Positions 18,699 through 26,599 of a stretch of DNA of 61,940 nucleotides are shown here, piece after piece. The notes under the pieces are model-generated. The model was not told where the DNA came from and made no database searches. It saw only the letters and a list, made by a program, of their open reading frames with translations. The DNA comes from Paracoccus sp. IB05. Its GTDB lineage: Bacteria; Pseudomonadota; Alphaproteobacteria; Rhodobacterales; Rhodobacteraceae. The translations under genes were made by a program, and so were the position numbers. Each line of letters opens with the position of its first letter. The stretch's first letter is position 1. Location of the stretch: positions 1 through 61,940 of the forward strand of contig NZ_JAEFCF010000032.1 of assembly GCF_016405985.1 (NCBI RefSeq). Reading direction: 5' to 3'.

Positions 18699-19625
18699 TC
18701 AGGGCGGAACCTGCAGCGCCGCCGGTTCAACCACATCGTGGATGCGGGCCAGCAGCCAGCGCAGCGCGGGATCCGCGCGGCGCCGTCTGGCATAGAGCGC
18801 GCTGAACGGGATCAGGGGCAGGGGAAATGGCGGTTCCAGAACCGTCAGCGGATGAACTTTGAGCGGCAGGCTGCGCCGGGCCACGGTCAGGATCAGATCG
18901 GTGCCGGGGATGACCTGAGGCGCGATGCCCCAATGCGGCAGGACAAGCGCCACGTGCCGGGGCCCATCCTGTGCATCAAGGGCCAGATCGAGCTCGGTGG
19001 CGAATTCGCCCTGCACCGCAACATGCGCGTGAGCTGCCGCCCGGAATGCTTCGCGTGTCATCCCGTCAGGCAGGGACGGTTGATGGGCGGGATCGACCAC
19101 ACAGACATAGCGATCTTCCAACAGAAGCTCCTGCGCCAACGGGGCGGGCACTGCAGGGAAGACGCCAAGCGCGAGGTCCAGCGTGCCATCTGCCACGCCC
19201 GCGATCATGGCTTCGCGGCTATGCTGGGTAATGATCAGCTCTATGCTAGCTGCTTCACTGCGCAGGCGTTGCATCAGCCCGGGCAGAAGAAGGCCCGCCC
19301 CGTAATCCGACATGGCTAGGCGAAACACATGCTCTGTGGCCGGATCAAAGCCCTCCGGCCCCAGCACGCTGCGGATCTGCGCCATGGCTTCGGTCAATGG
19401 CCCGGCAAGTGCGAGGGCGCGAAGTGTCGGCAGCATCTGCCCGCCCCCACGCCGGAACAGCGGATCCCCGAGGAGAAGCCGCAACCGGCCGAGGGCATGG
19501 CTCATGGCGGGCTGGCTCATATTCAGCCGGGCCGCCGCACGGGACAAGTGCTGTTCGGCCAGTAGGGCATCCAGCACAACGAGCAGATTCAGGTCAATGG
19601 AACGAAGATTATTCATATCAGACAT
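18699..19625 (-). CDS. LysR-family transcriptional regulator
   Basis: 308 residues: an N-terminal winged helix-turn-helix (residues about 8-66; LNLLVVLDALLAEQHLSRAAARLNMSQPAMSHALGRL, given here in overlapping segments) and a LysR substrate-binding domain. The family style, with the acidic IDLNLL start and LRLLLGDPLFRR, is NodD/LinR-like. It is divergent from a DMT-type transporter gene only about 80 bp away with an imperfect palindrome at 19628. It probably controls that transporter and itself. Confidence 0.88.
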   Translation of the reverse strand: MSDMNNLRSIDLNLLVVLDALLAEQHLSRAAARLNMSQPAMSHALGRLRLLLGDPLFRRGGGQMLPTLRALALAGPLTEAMAQIRSVLGPEGFDPATEHVFRLAMSDYGAGLLLPGLMQRLRSEAASIELIITQHSREAMIAGVADGTLDLALGVFPAVPAPLAQELLLEDRYVCVVDPAHQPSLPDGMTREAFRAAAHAHVAVQGEFATELDLALDAQDGPRHVALVLPHWGIAPQVIPGTDLILTVARRSLPLKVHPLTVLEPPFPLPLIPFSALYARRRRADPALRWLLARIHDVVEPAALQVPP

Positions 19626-19627
19626 AG

Positions 19628-19654
19628 TATGGGCAGATTATCGAATTTCCCATA
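19628..19654. promoter_or_regulatory. palindromic LysR operator candidate
   Basis: TATGGG and CCCATA form inverted half-sites 15 bp apart, with partial symmetry between them, immediately before the LysR start and 50 bp before the DMT transporter start. Position and inverted symmetry fit a LysR-type activation/repression site. Confidence 0.45.
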
Positions 19655-19703
19655 TACATTGAGAATGACGTATTCCGGGACCAACCAATCAATGGAGTCC
19701 GGA

Positions 19704-20174
19704 ATGCCAGCCCTTGTCCTTTTTCTTATTGCCCTGATTGCCGGCGCGCTGGTGCCATTTCAGGGCGGAGCCAATGCCGCGCTTGGCCGGGCACTTGGTC
19801 ATCCGCTCTGGGCCGCAATTGCCTCACTGATCGTCAGCCTGATCTGCATTCTGCCGGCGCTGATCGCATTGCGGGTGCCGATGCCGGATCCGGGCGCGGC
19901 CCTCGCACAGCCGAAATGGATATGGATCGGTGGGTTGGTGGGGATCATCTATGTCTCTGCGGCGATCTTTCTTATGCCGATGATGGGCGCGGCGGGTTTC
20001 ATGATCGCCGTGATCGCGGGCCAGCTTATCGGATCTCTCATCATCGACCGGTTCGGGCTGATGGGGCTGGTGCCCAAACCCTTTGACCTCTGGCGGGTCC
20101 TGGGCGCAGGACTGGTTCTGGGTGGCGCGCTTTTGTTTCAATGGCCTGGTCTGTCCAGAATGGCCGGGGGTTGA
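19704..20174 (+). CDS. DMT-family (YdcZ-type) small membrane transporter
   Basis: 156 residues from ATG 19704, which has GGAG correctly spaced upstream; an earlier in-frame ATG at 19629 overlaps the operator and is unlikely. The protein has about five hydrophobic helices (VLFLIALIAGALVPFQGGAN; AAIASLIVSLICILPALIA; IWIGGLVGIIYVSAAIFLM; GFMIAVIAGQLIGSLIID; a last VLGAGLVLGGALLFQW). The GANAALGRALGHPLWAA motif is typical of the YdcZ group of drug/metabolite transporters. Substrate unknown. It is probably controlled by the divergent LysR regulator. Confidence 0.85.
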   Translation: MPALVLFLIALIAGALVPFQGGANAALGRALGHPLWAAIASLIVSLICILPALIALRVPMPDPGAALAQPKWIWIGGLVGIIYVSAAIFLMPMMGAAGFMIAVIAGQLIGSLIIDRFGLMGLVPKPFDLWRVLGAGLVLGGALLFQWPGLSRMAGG

Positions 20175-20251
20175 TGTGAAGACAGATGTCTGCCCGGGCG
20201 AAAGGCTCCAGCCCAAACCTGGTCTGTCTCTCGCACCAGGCGCCCGACATT

Positions 20252-20347
20252 TTAGTGGCCTTGCCTACTTGCGCGGCGGCTCGAATTTCGGGTCGCCGTC
20301 AGGCCGTCACGCAGCTTGTCATCATCTTCGATGATCAGAACCCGCAT
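20252..20347 (-). pseudogene. N-terminal stump of an OmpR-family response regulator
   Basis: From ATG 20347 the minus strand encodes MRVLIIEDDDKLRDGLTA, the start of a receiver domain including the acidic EDD pocket. It then turns into unrelated sequence and a stop at 20252. The phosphorylated aspartate, the rest of the receiver and the DNA-binding domain are all missing. The intergenic region facing the DsbA-like gene is preserved, so a divergent two-component regulator appears to have been deleted. Confidence 0.7.
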
Positions 20348-20391
20348 AAATCGCCTTTTACGTTATCATTTTCTGCCAGTTGCATGGTCGG

Positions 20392-20408
20392 TTTAAGCCC
20401 GGCTTAAG
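20392..20408 (+). promoter_or_regulatory. PmrA-box-like direct repeat upstream of the DsbA-like gene
   Basis: TTTAAG-N5-CTTAAG at 20392-20408 fits the YTTAAK-N5-YTTAAK pattern known for PmrA/BasR-type OmpR-family response regulators, with 11-bp spacing. An overlapping inverted repeat (AGCCCGG/CCGGGCT, 20396-20416) is also present. It lies between the response-regulator stump and the DsbA-like gene. Confidence 0.5.
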
Positions 20409-20503
20409 TCCGGGCTGATTGCAGGCATCCTGCGGCAGCGATGTGCTGGTCTTGCCCCGGCGGACCGGGCCGCACCAGTCATAACCGGGTGAAGGAGCGA
20501 AAC

Positions 20504-21136
20504 ATGAAGCTGATGGACAGGCGCGGAGCGCTCAGACTGGGTCTGGCAAGCTTTGGTGCGCTCTCACTTGGAGCCCGGGCCGGTTTCGGTCATGACAACC
20601 CGATGCCGCCCGAACTGCGCGACGAGATCGAACGCCAGCCCTTTGCGCCGGTACTGGGCAATCCGGCGGGCGATATCACCCTCACCGAATTCTTCGACTA
20701 CAATTGCCCGCATTGCCGGACTGCGGTTCCCGTGATGAAACGCCTGATTGCCGCCGATCCGAAGCTGCGGGTCGTGTTCCGCGAATGGCCGATCTTCGGC
20801 GAGGGCTCGTATTTCGCGACCCAGGCCTCGCTGGCCACGCTGAAGCAGGGCAGGTATTGGGAATTTCACGAGGCGCTGATGCAGATCAGGGGCAAGGCCG
20901 AGGAGACCTCGGTCATGGCGGTCGTCCGCAAGACCGGGCTCGACGAAGCGCGGCTGAAGCGCGACATGGAGAGTGCGGAAGTGCTGGGCCATTTCGATCA
21001 CTCGATGCAACTTGGCGATCACCTGGGCCTTGCCGGCACGCCGACCTTCATCGCGGGGCATGACGGGCTGTTTGGCGGGCAGGATCTGGCCTCATTGACC
21101 GCCCTTGTTGCACAGGCACGGCGCGACCTGCTGTAA
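20504..21136 (+). CDS. DsbA-family periplasmic thiol oxidoreductase (ScsC/Com1-like)
   Basis: 210 residues from ATG 20504 (GAAGGAG 6 nt upstream). The N-terminus DRRGALRLGLASFGALSLG resembles a Tat signal. The thioredoxin fold contains the active site C68-P-H-C71 (FDYNCPHCRT), an inserted helical domain, and the cis-proline loop GLAGTPTF. Members oxidise or isomerise disulfides in periplasmic proteins. With DsbD and a TlpA-like protein immediately downstream, it forms a redox relay like ScsC-ScsB-ScsD, linked in enteric bacteria to copper tolerance. The physiological role here is inferred. Confidence 0.88.
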   Translation: MKLMDRRGALRLGLASFGALSLGARAGFGHDNPMPPELRDEIERQPFAPVLGNPAGDITLTEFFDYNCPHCRTAVPVMKRLIAADPKLRVVFREWPIFGEGSYFATQASLATLKQGRYWEFHEALMQIRGKAEETSVMAVVRKTGLDEARLKRDMESAEVLGHFDHSMQLGDHLGLAGTPTFIAGHDGLFGGQDLASLTALVAQARRDLL

Positions 21137-21170
21137 GCCAATCGCGATTTCGTGTTTTCGACCCGGGGCA

Positions 21171-21191
21171 GGCTTAAGTTTTGGTTAAGCC
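21171..21191 (+). promoter_or_regulatory. PmrA-box-like repeat upstream of dsbD
   Basis: CTTAAG at 21173-21178 and GTTAAG at 21184-21189 are 11 bp apart, with N5 between them. They also form an inverted repeat GGCTTAA/TTAAGCC. The same TTAAG-N6-TTAAG layout occurs before the DsbA-like gene at 20392, so the two transcription units may share a regulator. Confidence 0.45.
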
Positions 21192-21212
21192 CGCCCCGGG
21201 AACTGGGGCCTC

Positions 21213-23036
21213 ATGATGCAAAGCCTCAACTCCTCCCCCCGTATAATCCGCCTTCTGGTCCTGATCCCCCTGCTTTGGCTGTTTGTGGCCGGATCGGTCC
21301 TCGCGCAACAATTCAGCTTTCCCACCCGCAGCACCCAGCCGCTGGACCCGGAAATCGCCTTCCGGATCGAGCTTCTGGACAGCGCGGAGGGCCGGAGCGA
21401 GATCGGCTGGCAGATCGAAGAGGGATATTACCTCTATCGTGAGCACATTAAGGCGGAAACGGTGGATGGCACGGCGCTTGATATCGAAACCCATGCCGGC
21501 AAGCTGAAGGAAGATCCGAATTTCGGCGCGGTGGAGGTCTATTACAACGCCGCCACGGCGGTTCTGTCGCAAGCGGGGGGCGAGGTGCGTATCACCTGGC
21601 AGGGCTGTCAGGAAGACGGGATCTGCTATGCGCCTGTGACCAGCACGCTGATGCTGGCCGACTGGTCGGGCGCGGCCCCGCCGGCTGAAAGCGCCGTGGC
21701 TGCCACACCCGCCGGCGGCAGCGGTCTGCATCTGGCCGAAGATAAAGGTCTTCTGGCCAGCCTGGCCGGACAAGGCGGCGCCGCGCTGGTGCTGCTGGCA
21801 TTCTTCGGCTTTGGCCTGATGCTGGCGCTGACACCCTGCGTCTTTCCCATGGTGCCGATCCTTGCGGGCATGCTGGCGCGACAGGGCGAGACCCTGACAC
21901 CCGCGCGCGGCGCGGCTTTATCCGGGGCCTATGTTCTGGCAATGGCCACCGCCTTCGCGCTTTTGGGTGCGGTGGCCGGCTGGTCCGGCCAGAATTTGCA
22001 GATCCTGCTGCAATCGCCCTGGGCGATCGGCGCGGTGGTGGCGCTGTTTCTGGCGCTGGCCCTGTCGAGCTTTGGCCTGTTCGACCTCCGGCTTCCGGCG
22101 GGGCTGACGGCCCGGCTTTCGGGCGGAGCAGGGCGGCGCGGCTCGCTTGGCGGCGCGGCGGCGCTTGGTTTCACATCGGCGCTGATCGTCGGGCCCTGTG
22201 TCACGGCGCCGCTGGCCGGTGCCTTCATCTATATCGCCCAGACCGGCGATGTGACCCTGGGCGCGGCAGCGCTGTTCATGCTGGGCCTCGGCCAGGGCGT
22301 GCCTTTGTTCCTTGCAGGCACGTTCGGCGCGAAGATCCTGCCGAAAGCCGGCGTTTGGATGGAGGCGATGCGGCGCATTTTCGGGGTGGTCTTCCTTGGC
22401 ATGGCGATCTGGCTGCTGGAACGGCTGATGCCTGGCCCGGCGATCCTTCTGCTCTGGGCCGTGCTGCTGGCCGGGGTCGCGGTATTTCTGGGCGTGCTCG
22501 ACCGGCCAGAATCCGGGGCAGTACCTGCGAACCGTCTGCTGCGCACCGGCGGCGTTGTCACCCTGTTTGCCGCGGCAGTTCTGGGCCTCGGCGCGGCGCT
22601 CGGTGGCACGGACCCGCTGCGCCCGCTGGCCCCGCTCTCGGTCGCGACCGGGTCTGCCCGGGCTGCGGGTCCGGATATGACATTTGCCGAGGTCACAACC
22701 ACAGTCGGGCTGAGCCACGCGCTGGCCGCTGCGGATCGCCCGGCAATGGTCTATCTGACCGCTGACTGGTGCGTGACCTGCAAGAGGATCGAGCGCAACG
22801 TCATGCCCGATCCGGGCGTCACCACCGCGCTTGGCGATTTTCTTCTCGTCAAGGCGGATGTCAGCGAGACCGGTGCCGATGCGCGGGAGCTGACGCAGAT
22901 GATCGGGGCCGCCGGGCCGCCCACCATGATCTTCCTCGACCGCCATAGCCGCGAAGCCGCAGACAGCCGCCTGATCGGCACCATCGGGGCCGAAGACATC
23001 CGGGCCTCGGCAGCTCTGGTCCAGGCTGCGGACTGA
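21213..23036 (+). CDS. dsbD: protein-disulfide reductase DsbD
   Basis: 607 residues in the three-part DsbD layout. A signal peptide precedes a periplasmic immunoglobulin-like domain with the WQGCQEDGICYAP cysteine pair (about residues 130-137). An eight-helix membrane domain carries the redox CVFP motif (LTPCVFPMVPILAG) and GPCVTAPL. The C-terminal thioredoxin domain has C520-VT-C523 (DWCVTCKRIE). It carries electrons from cytoplasmic thioredoxin to periplasmic partners, here probably the neighbouring DsbA-like and TlpA-like proteins. Its stop overlaps the next start. Confidence 0.93.
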   Translation: MMQSLNSSPRIIRLLVLIPLLWLFVAGSVLAQQFSFPTRSTQPLDPEIAFRIELLDSAEGRSEIGWQIEEGYYLYREHIKAETVDGTALDIETHAGKLKEDPNFGAVEVYYNAATAVLSQAGGEVRITWQGCQEDGICYAPVTSTLMLADWSGAAPPAESAVAATPAGGSGLHLAEDKGLLASLAGQGGAALVLLAFFGFGLMLALTPCVFPMVPILAGMLARQGETLTPARGAALSGAYVLAMATAFALLGAVAGWSGQNLQILLQSPWAIGAVVALFLALALSSFGLFDLRLPAGLTARLSGGAGRRGSLGGAAALGFTSALIVGPCVTAPLAGAFIYIAQTGDVTLGAAALFMLGLGQGVPLFLAGTFGAKILPKAGVWMEAMRRIFGVVFLGMAIWLLERLMPGPAILLLWAVLLAGVAVFLGVLDRPESGAVPANRLLRTGGVVTLFAAAVLGLGAALGGTDPLRPLAPLSVATGSARAAGPDMTFAEVTTTVGLSHALAAADRPAMVYLTADWCVTCKRIERNVMPDPGVTTALGDFLLVKADVSETGADARELTQMIGAAGPPTMIFLDRHSREAADSRLIGTIGAEDIRASAALVQAAD

Positions 23037-23839
23037 TGGGCGGGATTTCATTCGGGCCGCTCGCCCTTTCGGCCGAGCGCGCGCCGGTCATTGCCGGAGT
23101 GCTGGTTCTTTTGCTGGTGACAGGCCTGATCGCCCGCAAGACCGGGCCCGCCATCAGCCTTTGGGCCAGCGCGGCCAGCATCGGCGCGGCGCTCACCGCA
23201 AGGCTGGGTTTTGTTGCGCAACATGCCTCTGTCTATCTGGCCGAGCCGCTGAGCATCTTTGCCTTCTGGCAGGGCGGCTTCAGCCCGCTATGGGGGATTG
23301 CGGGCTTTGCCATGGTGACGGTCTGGTATCTCCGGCGGCAGGCTAATCTTGTCTTGCCGGTTGCGGGCAGCGTGGTCATCGCATTTGCGGCCTTGAATGT
23401 CGTGCATCAGCTGGCGCGCGGGCCGGATGTGGCCTTGCCGAAAGACGTCCTGCTGTCCGCACTGTCGGGTGATCCGATCCTGCCTGCAAGCTGGCAGGGG
23501 CGGCCGATGGTCATCAATCTCTGGGCCACCTGGTGCCCGCCCTGCCGGCGTGAAATGCCGATGATGGCAGAGATTGCGGCGCAGGAAACGGGGGTCGACC
23601 TGCATTTCATCAACCAGGGCGAAGGCGCCGAAACTGTCCGCACCTATCTGGCGCAGTCGGGCATTGTCATCGCGCCGGTAATGGATCCCGGCTCGCAGAT
23701 GATGCGGCATTTCGGCTCCATGGGGTTGCCCGCCACCTTGTTCATTGATGTCGATGGTCGGCTGCAAGCCGCGCATTTGGGGGAAATCTCTCGCGCGCAA
23801 TTGCTGGCCGGTATCGCCTTTCTCAGGGATACGAACTGA
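23036..23839 (+). CDS. membrane-anchored TlpA-like thioredoxin
   Basis: 267 residues. Three or four hydrophobic helices occupy about residues 15-125, including a GGFSPLWGIAGFAMVTVW loop reminiscent of Lgt-type proteins. A periplasmic TlpA/ResA-like thioredoxin domain follows with C167-P-P-C170 (WATWCPPCRREMPMM) and a cis-proline GLPATLF. It probably receives electrons from DsbD and reduces a periplasmic client, in the position of ScsD. The ATG overlaps the dsbD stop, and its own stop overlaps the L,D-transpeptidase start. Confidence 0.87.
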   Translation: MGGISFGPLALSAERAPVIAGVLVLLLVTGLIARKTGPAISLWASAASIGAALTARLGFVAQHASVYLAEPLSIFAFWQGGFSPLWGIAGFAMVTVWYLRRQANLVLPVAGSVVIAFAALNVVHQLARGPDVALPKDVLLSALSGDPILPASWQGRPMVINLWATWCPPCRREMPMMAEIAAQETGVDLHFINQGEGAETVRTYLAQSGIVIAPVMDPGSQMMRHFGSMGLPATLFIDVDGRLQAAHLGEISRAQLLAGIAFLRDTN

Positions 23840-24537
23840 TGCTGAACCGATTTTGTCGAATGCTGATGGCGGCGGGCGCATTGGGCCTGCTTGCGGCCTG
23901 TGCCACTGCACCAGAGCCGGTTGCGCCGCCGCAACCCGAACTGCCCCCGGAGGTTGCCGCCCATTATGCCGGTCTGCAGGATGGCGGGTTCGAAGTGCCC
24001 GCCGTTCCCTCCCGATATCTGAGCGACCGCAATATCCGGCGCGAAGTGGATTACTGGACGGATGAAAAGCCAGGCACCATCATTGTCGATCCCTGGCAGC
24101 GGTTTCTCTATTATGTCCAGCCGGGAAACCGGGCGATCCGCTATGCTGTTGCAGTCGGGGATCAGGGACGTGCATTTTCCGGAACCGCCCATATTCCCTA
24201 TTCGCGGGACTGGCCCAGCTGGATCCCCACGCAGAACATGATCCGCGAGTTCCCCGAACAATATGCCCATCTGAGTGGCGGCATGGAGGGCGGCCTGATG
24301 AATCCTCTGGGGGCGAGAGCGCTATATCTGCACAAGGGCAATCGCGATACCTATTACCGGATCCATGGCACGACCGACATGGGGTCAATCGGAAATGCGA
24401 CCTCGGCCGGTTGTATCCGCATGTTCCATCAGGATGTGATCGAACTGGAAACGCTCGTCCGGTCCGGCGCGCGCGTTGTCGTCCTGACCGAGGAGGAAAG
24501 CGGCAAAGGCACGACTTCTCCCGCGCAGGGAGTGTAA
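23839..24537 (+). CDS. L,D-transpeptidase (ErfK/YbiS type) lipoprotein
   Basis: 232 residues with a lipoprotein signal (LGLLAACA; lipidated Cys near residue 19) and a YkuD catalytic domain. His176 (YRIHGTTDMGSIG) and the nucleophile Cys192 (SAGCIRM) form the classic HGT-x14-SxGC(I/V)R(M/L) motif. These enzymes cross-link peptidoglycan or attach proteins to it, and their active-site cysteine must be kept reduced. That gives a sensible reason for its co-expression with DsbD and the TlpA-like protein. Last gene of the operon. Confidence 0.9.
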   Translation: MLNRFCRMLMAAGALGLLAACATAPEPVAPPQPELPPEVAAHYAGLQDGGFEVPAVPSRYLSDRNIRREVDYWTDEKPGTIIVDPWQRFLYYVQPGNRAIRYAVAVGDQGRAFSGTAHIPYSRDWPSWIPTQNMIREFPEQYAHLSGGMEGGLMNPLGARALYLHKGNRDTYYRIHGTTDMGSIGNATSAGCIRMFHQDVIELETLVRSGARVVVLTEEESGKGTTSPAQGV

Positions 24538-24612
24538 GAAATGCGACTTGGGAAGACCTGAATCGAAGATGGCGAAGGATCGTTCGGATATATCTGCCCG
24601 AGCGATCTCGCG

Positions 24613-24640
24613 TGTCTGATCCCAGGATTTGAGGGTGCGA
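24613..24640 (+). repeat. IS481-family end remnant (copy 2)
   Basis: TGTCTGATCCCAGGATTTG followed by AGGGTGCG resembles the termini at 13470 and 31302. No transposase reading frame follows. It is a weaker match than copy 1, lying in the gap after the L,D-transpeptidase. Confidence 0.45.
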
Positions 24641-24741
24641 TTGAACGCACTGGGCCTGCTTCGGTCTGAACATCGTTTTTAAACACAAGGAAGCAGGCAA
24701 CAGAGCTCTTATGCTCATGCCATATTGCCCGAAACATTGCC

Positions 24742-24768
24742 CCGATGTCTGACACGTTCAGACATCGG
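24742..24768. promoter_or_regulatory. 11-bp perfect inverted repeat
   Basis: CCGATGTCTGA and TCAGACATCGG flank a 5-nt centre CACGT. A run of three T follows on the plus strand. It could end transcription from either side or be a protein-binding palindrome. It lies between convergent genes, which favours a terminator-like role. Confidence 0.45.
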
Positions 24769-24805
24769 TTTCTGCGGTTATCTGTGAGGCATTTGCACGA
24801 TCGGC

Positions 24806-25195
24806 TCAGATCGCGATGTGATGGGCGTTGCAAAAGGCGCGGACCGACGCGATCCGTGCCGGATCCTGCCCTTTGCCCGGTATATTATGAAGCACGAAAG
24901 CCCCTCCCTGACCGGCTCCCAGCACGCCGCCAAAGAGAGCCGGCGGAGCCCGGCCATCCGTGACATAGCCACAGACCGGTACCACGCCATCGCTCATTCG
25001 ATAGGTCGCCTGCAGGCCGGACAGATGGACGGGTTGCTTCAGATAGCTGTTCATCCGAGACTGGACCTGCGCCGTCTCAGCCCGGCTCAGCCGGTGGTCT
25101 GAATGGGTAAGATAGCCGCCATTCTCGTCAAAACCATCGACACAGCCCGCCAGCGCGGTCAGTATTAAGGCAGCAAGTACAGTCTGAAGTTTCAT
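24806..25195 (-). CDS. small hypothetical lipoprotein
   Basis: 129 residues from ATG 25195, which has AAGGAAG just upstream; a longer frame to 25222 lacks a ribosome site. The signal ends in the lipobox LTALAGC. The mature part (DGFDENGGYLTHSDHRLSRA, later VVPVCGYVTDG and a C-terminal AFCNAHHIAI) contains two further cysteines and no domain I recognise. It is divergent from the LuxR-type regulator gene. The function is unknown; an outer-membrane or periplasmic location is predicted. Confidence 0.75.
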   Translation of the reverse strand: MKLQTVLAALILTALAGCVDGFDENGGYLTHSDHRLSRAETAQVQSRMNSYLKQPVHLSGLQATYRMSDGVVPVCGYVTDGRAPPALFGGVLGAGQGGAFVLHNIPGKGQDPARIASVRAFCNAHHIAI

Positions 25196-25261
25196 CTTTC
25201 TTCCTTTAAGTGTGATTTTCATTTCAACCAGAGCCAGTCAAAGAAGGGATTGTCGCCGCCC

Positions 25262-26350
25262 ATGGATGCTGCCGACAAGCTTGTTCCCCTGATCTATGCC
25301 TCTCTGTTGCAAGAGACCCGTTGGGAGGAGTTCATCGGTTGTCTTGCGGTACTGGCGGATGTGGAATGCGCCACGCTTTTCTTTCATGACAGCCAGAGCG
25401 GCAGAGGCGCCGTCACCCTTCAGTCGGGCATCCCGGATGTCGCGCAACGCGATTATCTCAGCCATTACGGGGCCTTGAACCCCTGGATGTGGCAGGTCGG
25501 GCGCACCCCTGTCGGCACAGCAATCGTTGGCGAGCAACTGGTCGCACGCGACAGATTCCACCGTACCGAATATTACAACGACTTCCTGCGCCGCTTTGAC
25601 CAGGAGACCGGTGTCGGCGTGACCATCGAGCGCACAGAGAGCCGTTTCCTGCTGCTTTCCACCCTCAGCGGAGACGTGGATGAGGAACGCAATGCCGCGC
25701 GTGCCGGGCTTCTGAGCCGCCTTGCCCCGCATCTGCGTCGCGCTTCGGAGTTTTACCGGCGCAACCATTATTCCGGCATCGGCGCTGAGCTCACCGGCTG
25801 GCTGAGCGAAGCGGGCGGGGTCGGTTTTGTGCTGGTCGATCCGGTGGGACGGGCAAGCCATGTCAGCCCCGCCGCCGAACAATACATGGCAGATGGCCGC
25901 GCAGCGAGCCTTGGGCCAAATGCGACGCTGCGGTTCCGCAATCCCGATATCCAGAGCGCGCTGCAACAAATGCTGCGTGGCCCGCGGGCCGTGCTGCCTG
26001 TCACTCTGCAGGATGGCGGTTTGGGGATCACCCTGATGCCAGTTGGCCAGAACGAGGGGGGCATTGCCTTCAGCGGCCAGACAGTGGCTGCTGTATTCAC
26101 CCCGGTTCTGGCGCGGACCGCGGCACCGGCGCTTGAATTTGCCCGGCGCTATGGCCTGACCCCTGCCGAGACAAGGGTTCTCACCGCCATCCTTGACGGG
26201 CAGCGGCCGGCTGAAATCGCAACCGCAGCCTCGCTTTCGGTCGAGACGGTGCGCAGCCAGCTGAAATCTGTCTTCTCGAAGACCGGCGCGAATGGCCAGC
26301 CCCAGCTTATCCGTATGGCCATCGGTCTTACGGGCCCCGATCCGGACTGA
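25262..26350 (+). CDS. LuxR-family transcriptional regulator (non-canonical sensor domain)
   Basis: About 362 residues from ATG 25262; TTG 25250, closer to a GAAGGG site, is an alternative start. A long N-terminal region without the residues of acyl-homoserine-lactone receptors precedes a PAS-like segment (GFVLVDPVGRASHVSPAAEQYM) and a C-terminal LuxR helix-turn-helix (about 295-350; LTPAETRVLTAILDGQRPAE, SLSVETVRSQLKSVFSKTGA). It sits immediately upstream of the export cluster, with two palindromes in the gap, so it is the prime candidate regulator of that cluster. Confidence 0.87.
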   Translation: MDAADKLVPLIYASLLQETRWEEFIGCLAVLADVECATLFFHDSQSGRGAVTLQSGIPDVAQRDYLSHYGALNPWMWQVGRTPVGTAIVGEQLVARDRFHRTEYYNDFLRRFDQETGVGVTIERTESRFLLLSTLSGDVDEERNAARAGLLSRLAPHLRRASEFYRRNHYSGIGAELTGWLSEAGGVGFVLVDPVGRASHVSPAAEQYMADGRAASLGPNATLRFRNPDIQSALQQMLRGPRAVLPVTLQDGGLGITLMPVGQNEGGIAFSGQTVAAVFTPVLARTAAPALEFARRYGLTPAETRVLTAILDGQRPAEIATAASLSVETVRSQLKSVFSKTGANGQPQLIRMAIGLTGPDPD

Positions 26351-26413
26351 CATCACGCAAATTCCCCCATCAAATCTCTAGAAAGCCTTGCCCTATGCAG
26401 CCCGGCATCGCCT

Positions 26414-26427
26414 CACCCGTATGGGGG
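26414..26427. promoter_or_regulatory. palindromic operator candidate, copy 1
   Basis: CACCCGTATGGGGG is a near copy of the perfect palindrome 62 bp downstream. It lies in the leader between the LuxR-type regulator and the lipoprotein/exporter operon. Confidence 0.45.
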
Positions 26428-26475
26428 AGCGATCCCTGCGCCATGCGAGCTTTCTCTGCTGTCGGGCGGGGTCTT

Positions 26476-26489
26476 CACCCATATGGGTG
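26476..26489. promoter_or_regulatory. palindromic operator candidate, copy 2
   Basis: CACCCATATGGGTG is a perfect 14-bp palindrome, about 110 bp before the small lipoprotein start. Together with copy 1 it suggests paired sites (62 bp, close to six helical turns) for a dimeric regulator, probably the adjacent LuxR-type protein. Confidence 0.5.
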
Positions 26490-26599
26490 CAGCCCGCCTC
26501 TGCCGCCCGGTGCTACGCCTCCCCTGATCACATGGTTCAGGATGGGCAGATCAGGTACGCAATCTTCCTGCCCGGCCTGATAAAAACGGGAGTAATACC

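Noticed and set aside
18001-18700. Integron cassette context for catB
   Set aside because: No attC-like imperfect palindrome with the usual end motifs was seen on either side of the gene.
24742-24768. Strong intrinsic terminator
   Set aside because: The stem is perfect but only three T follow. It is kept as an inverted repeat of uncertain role.
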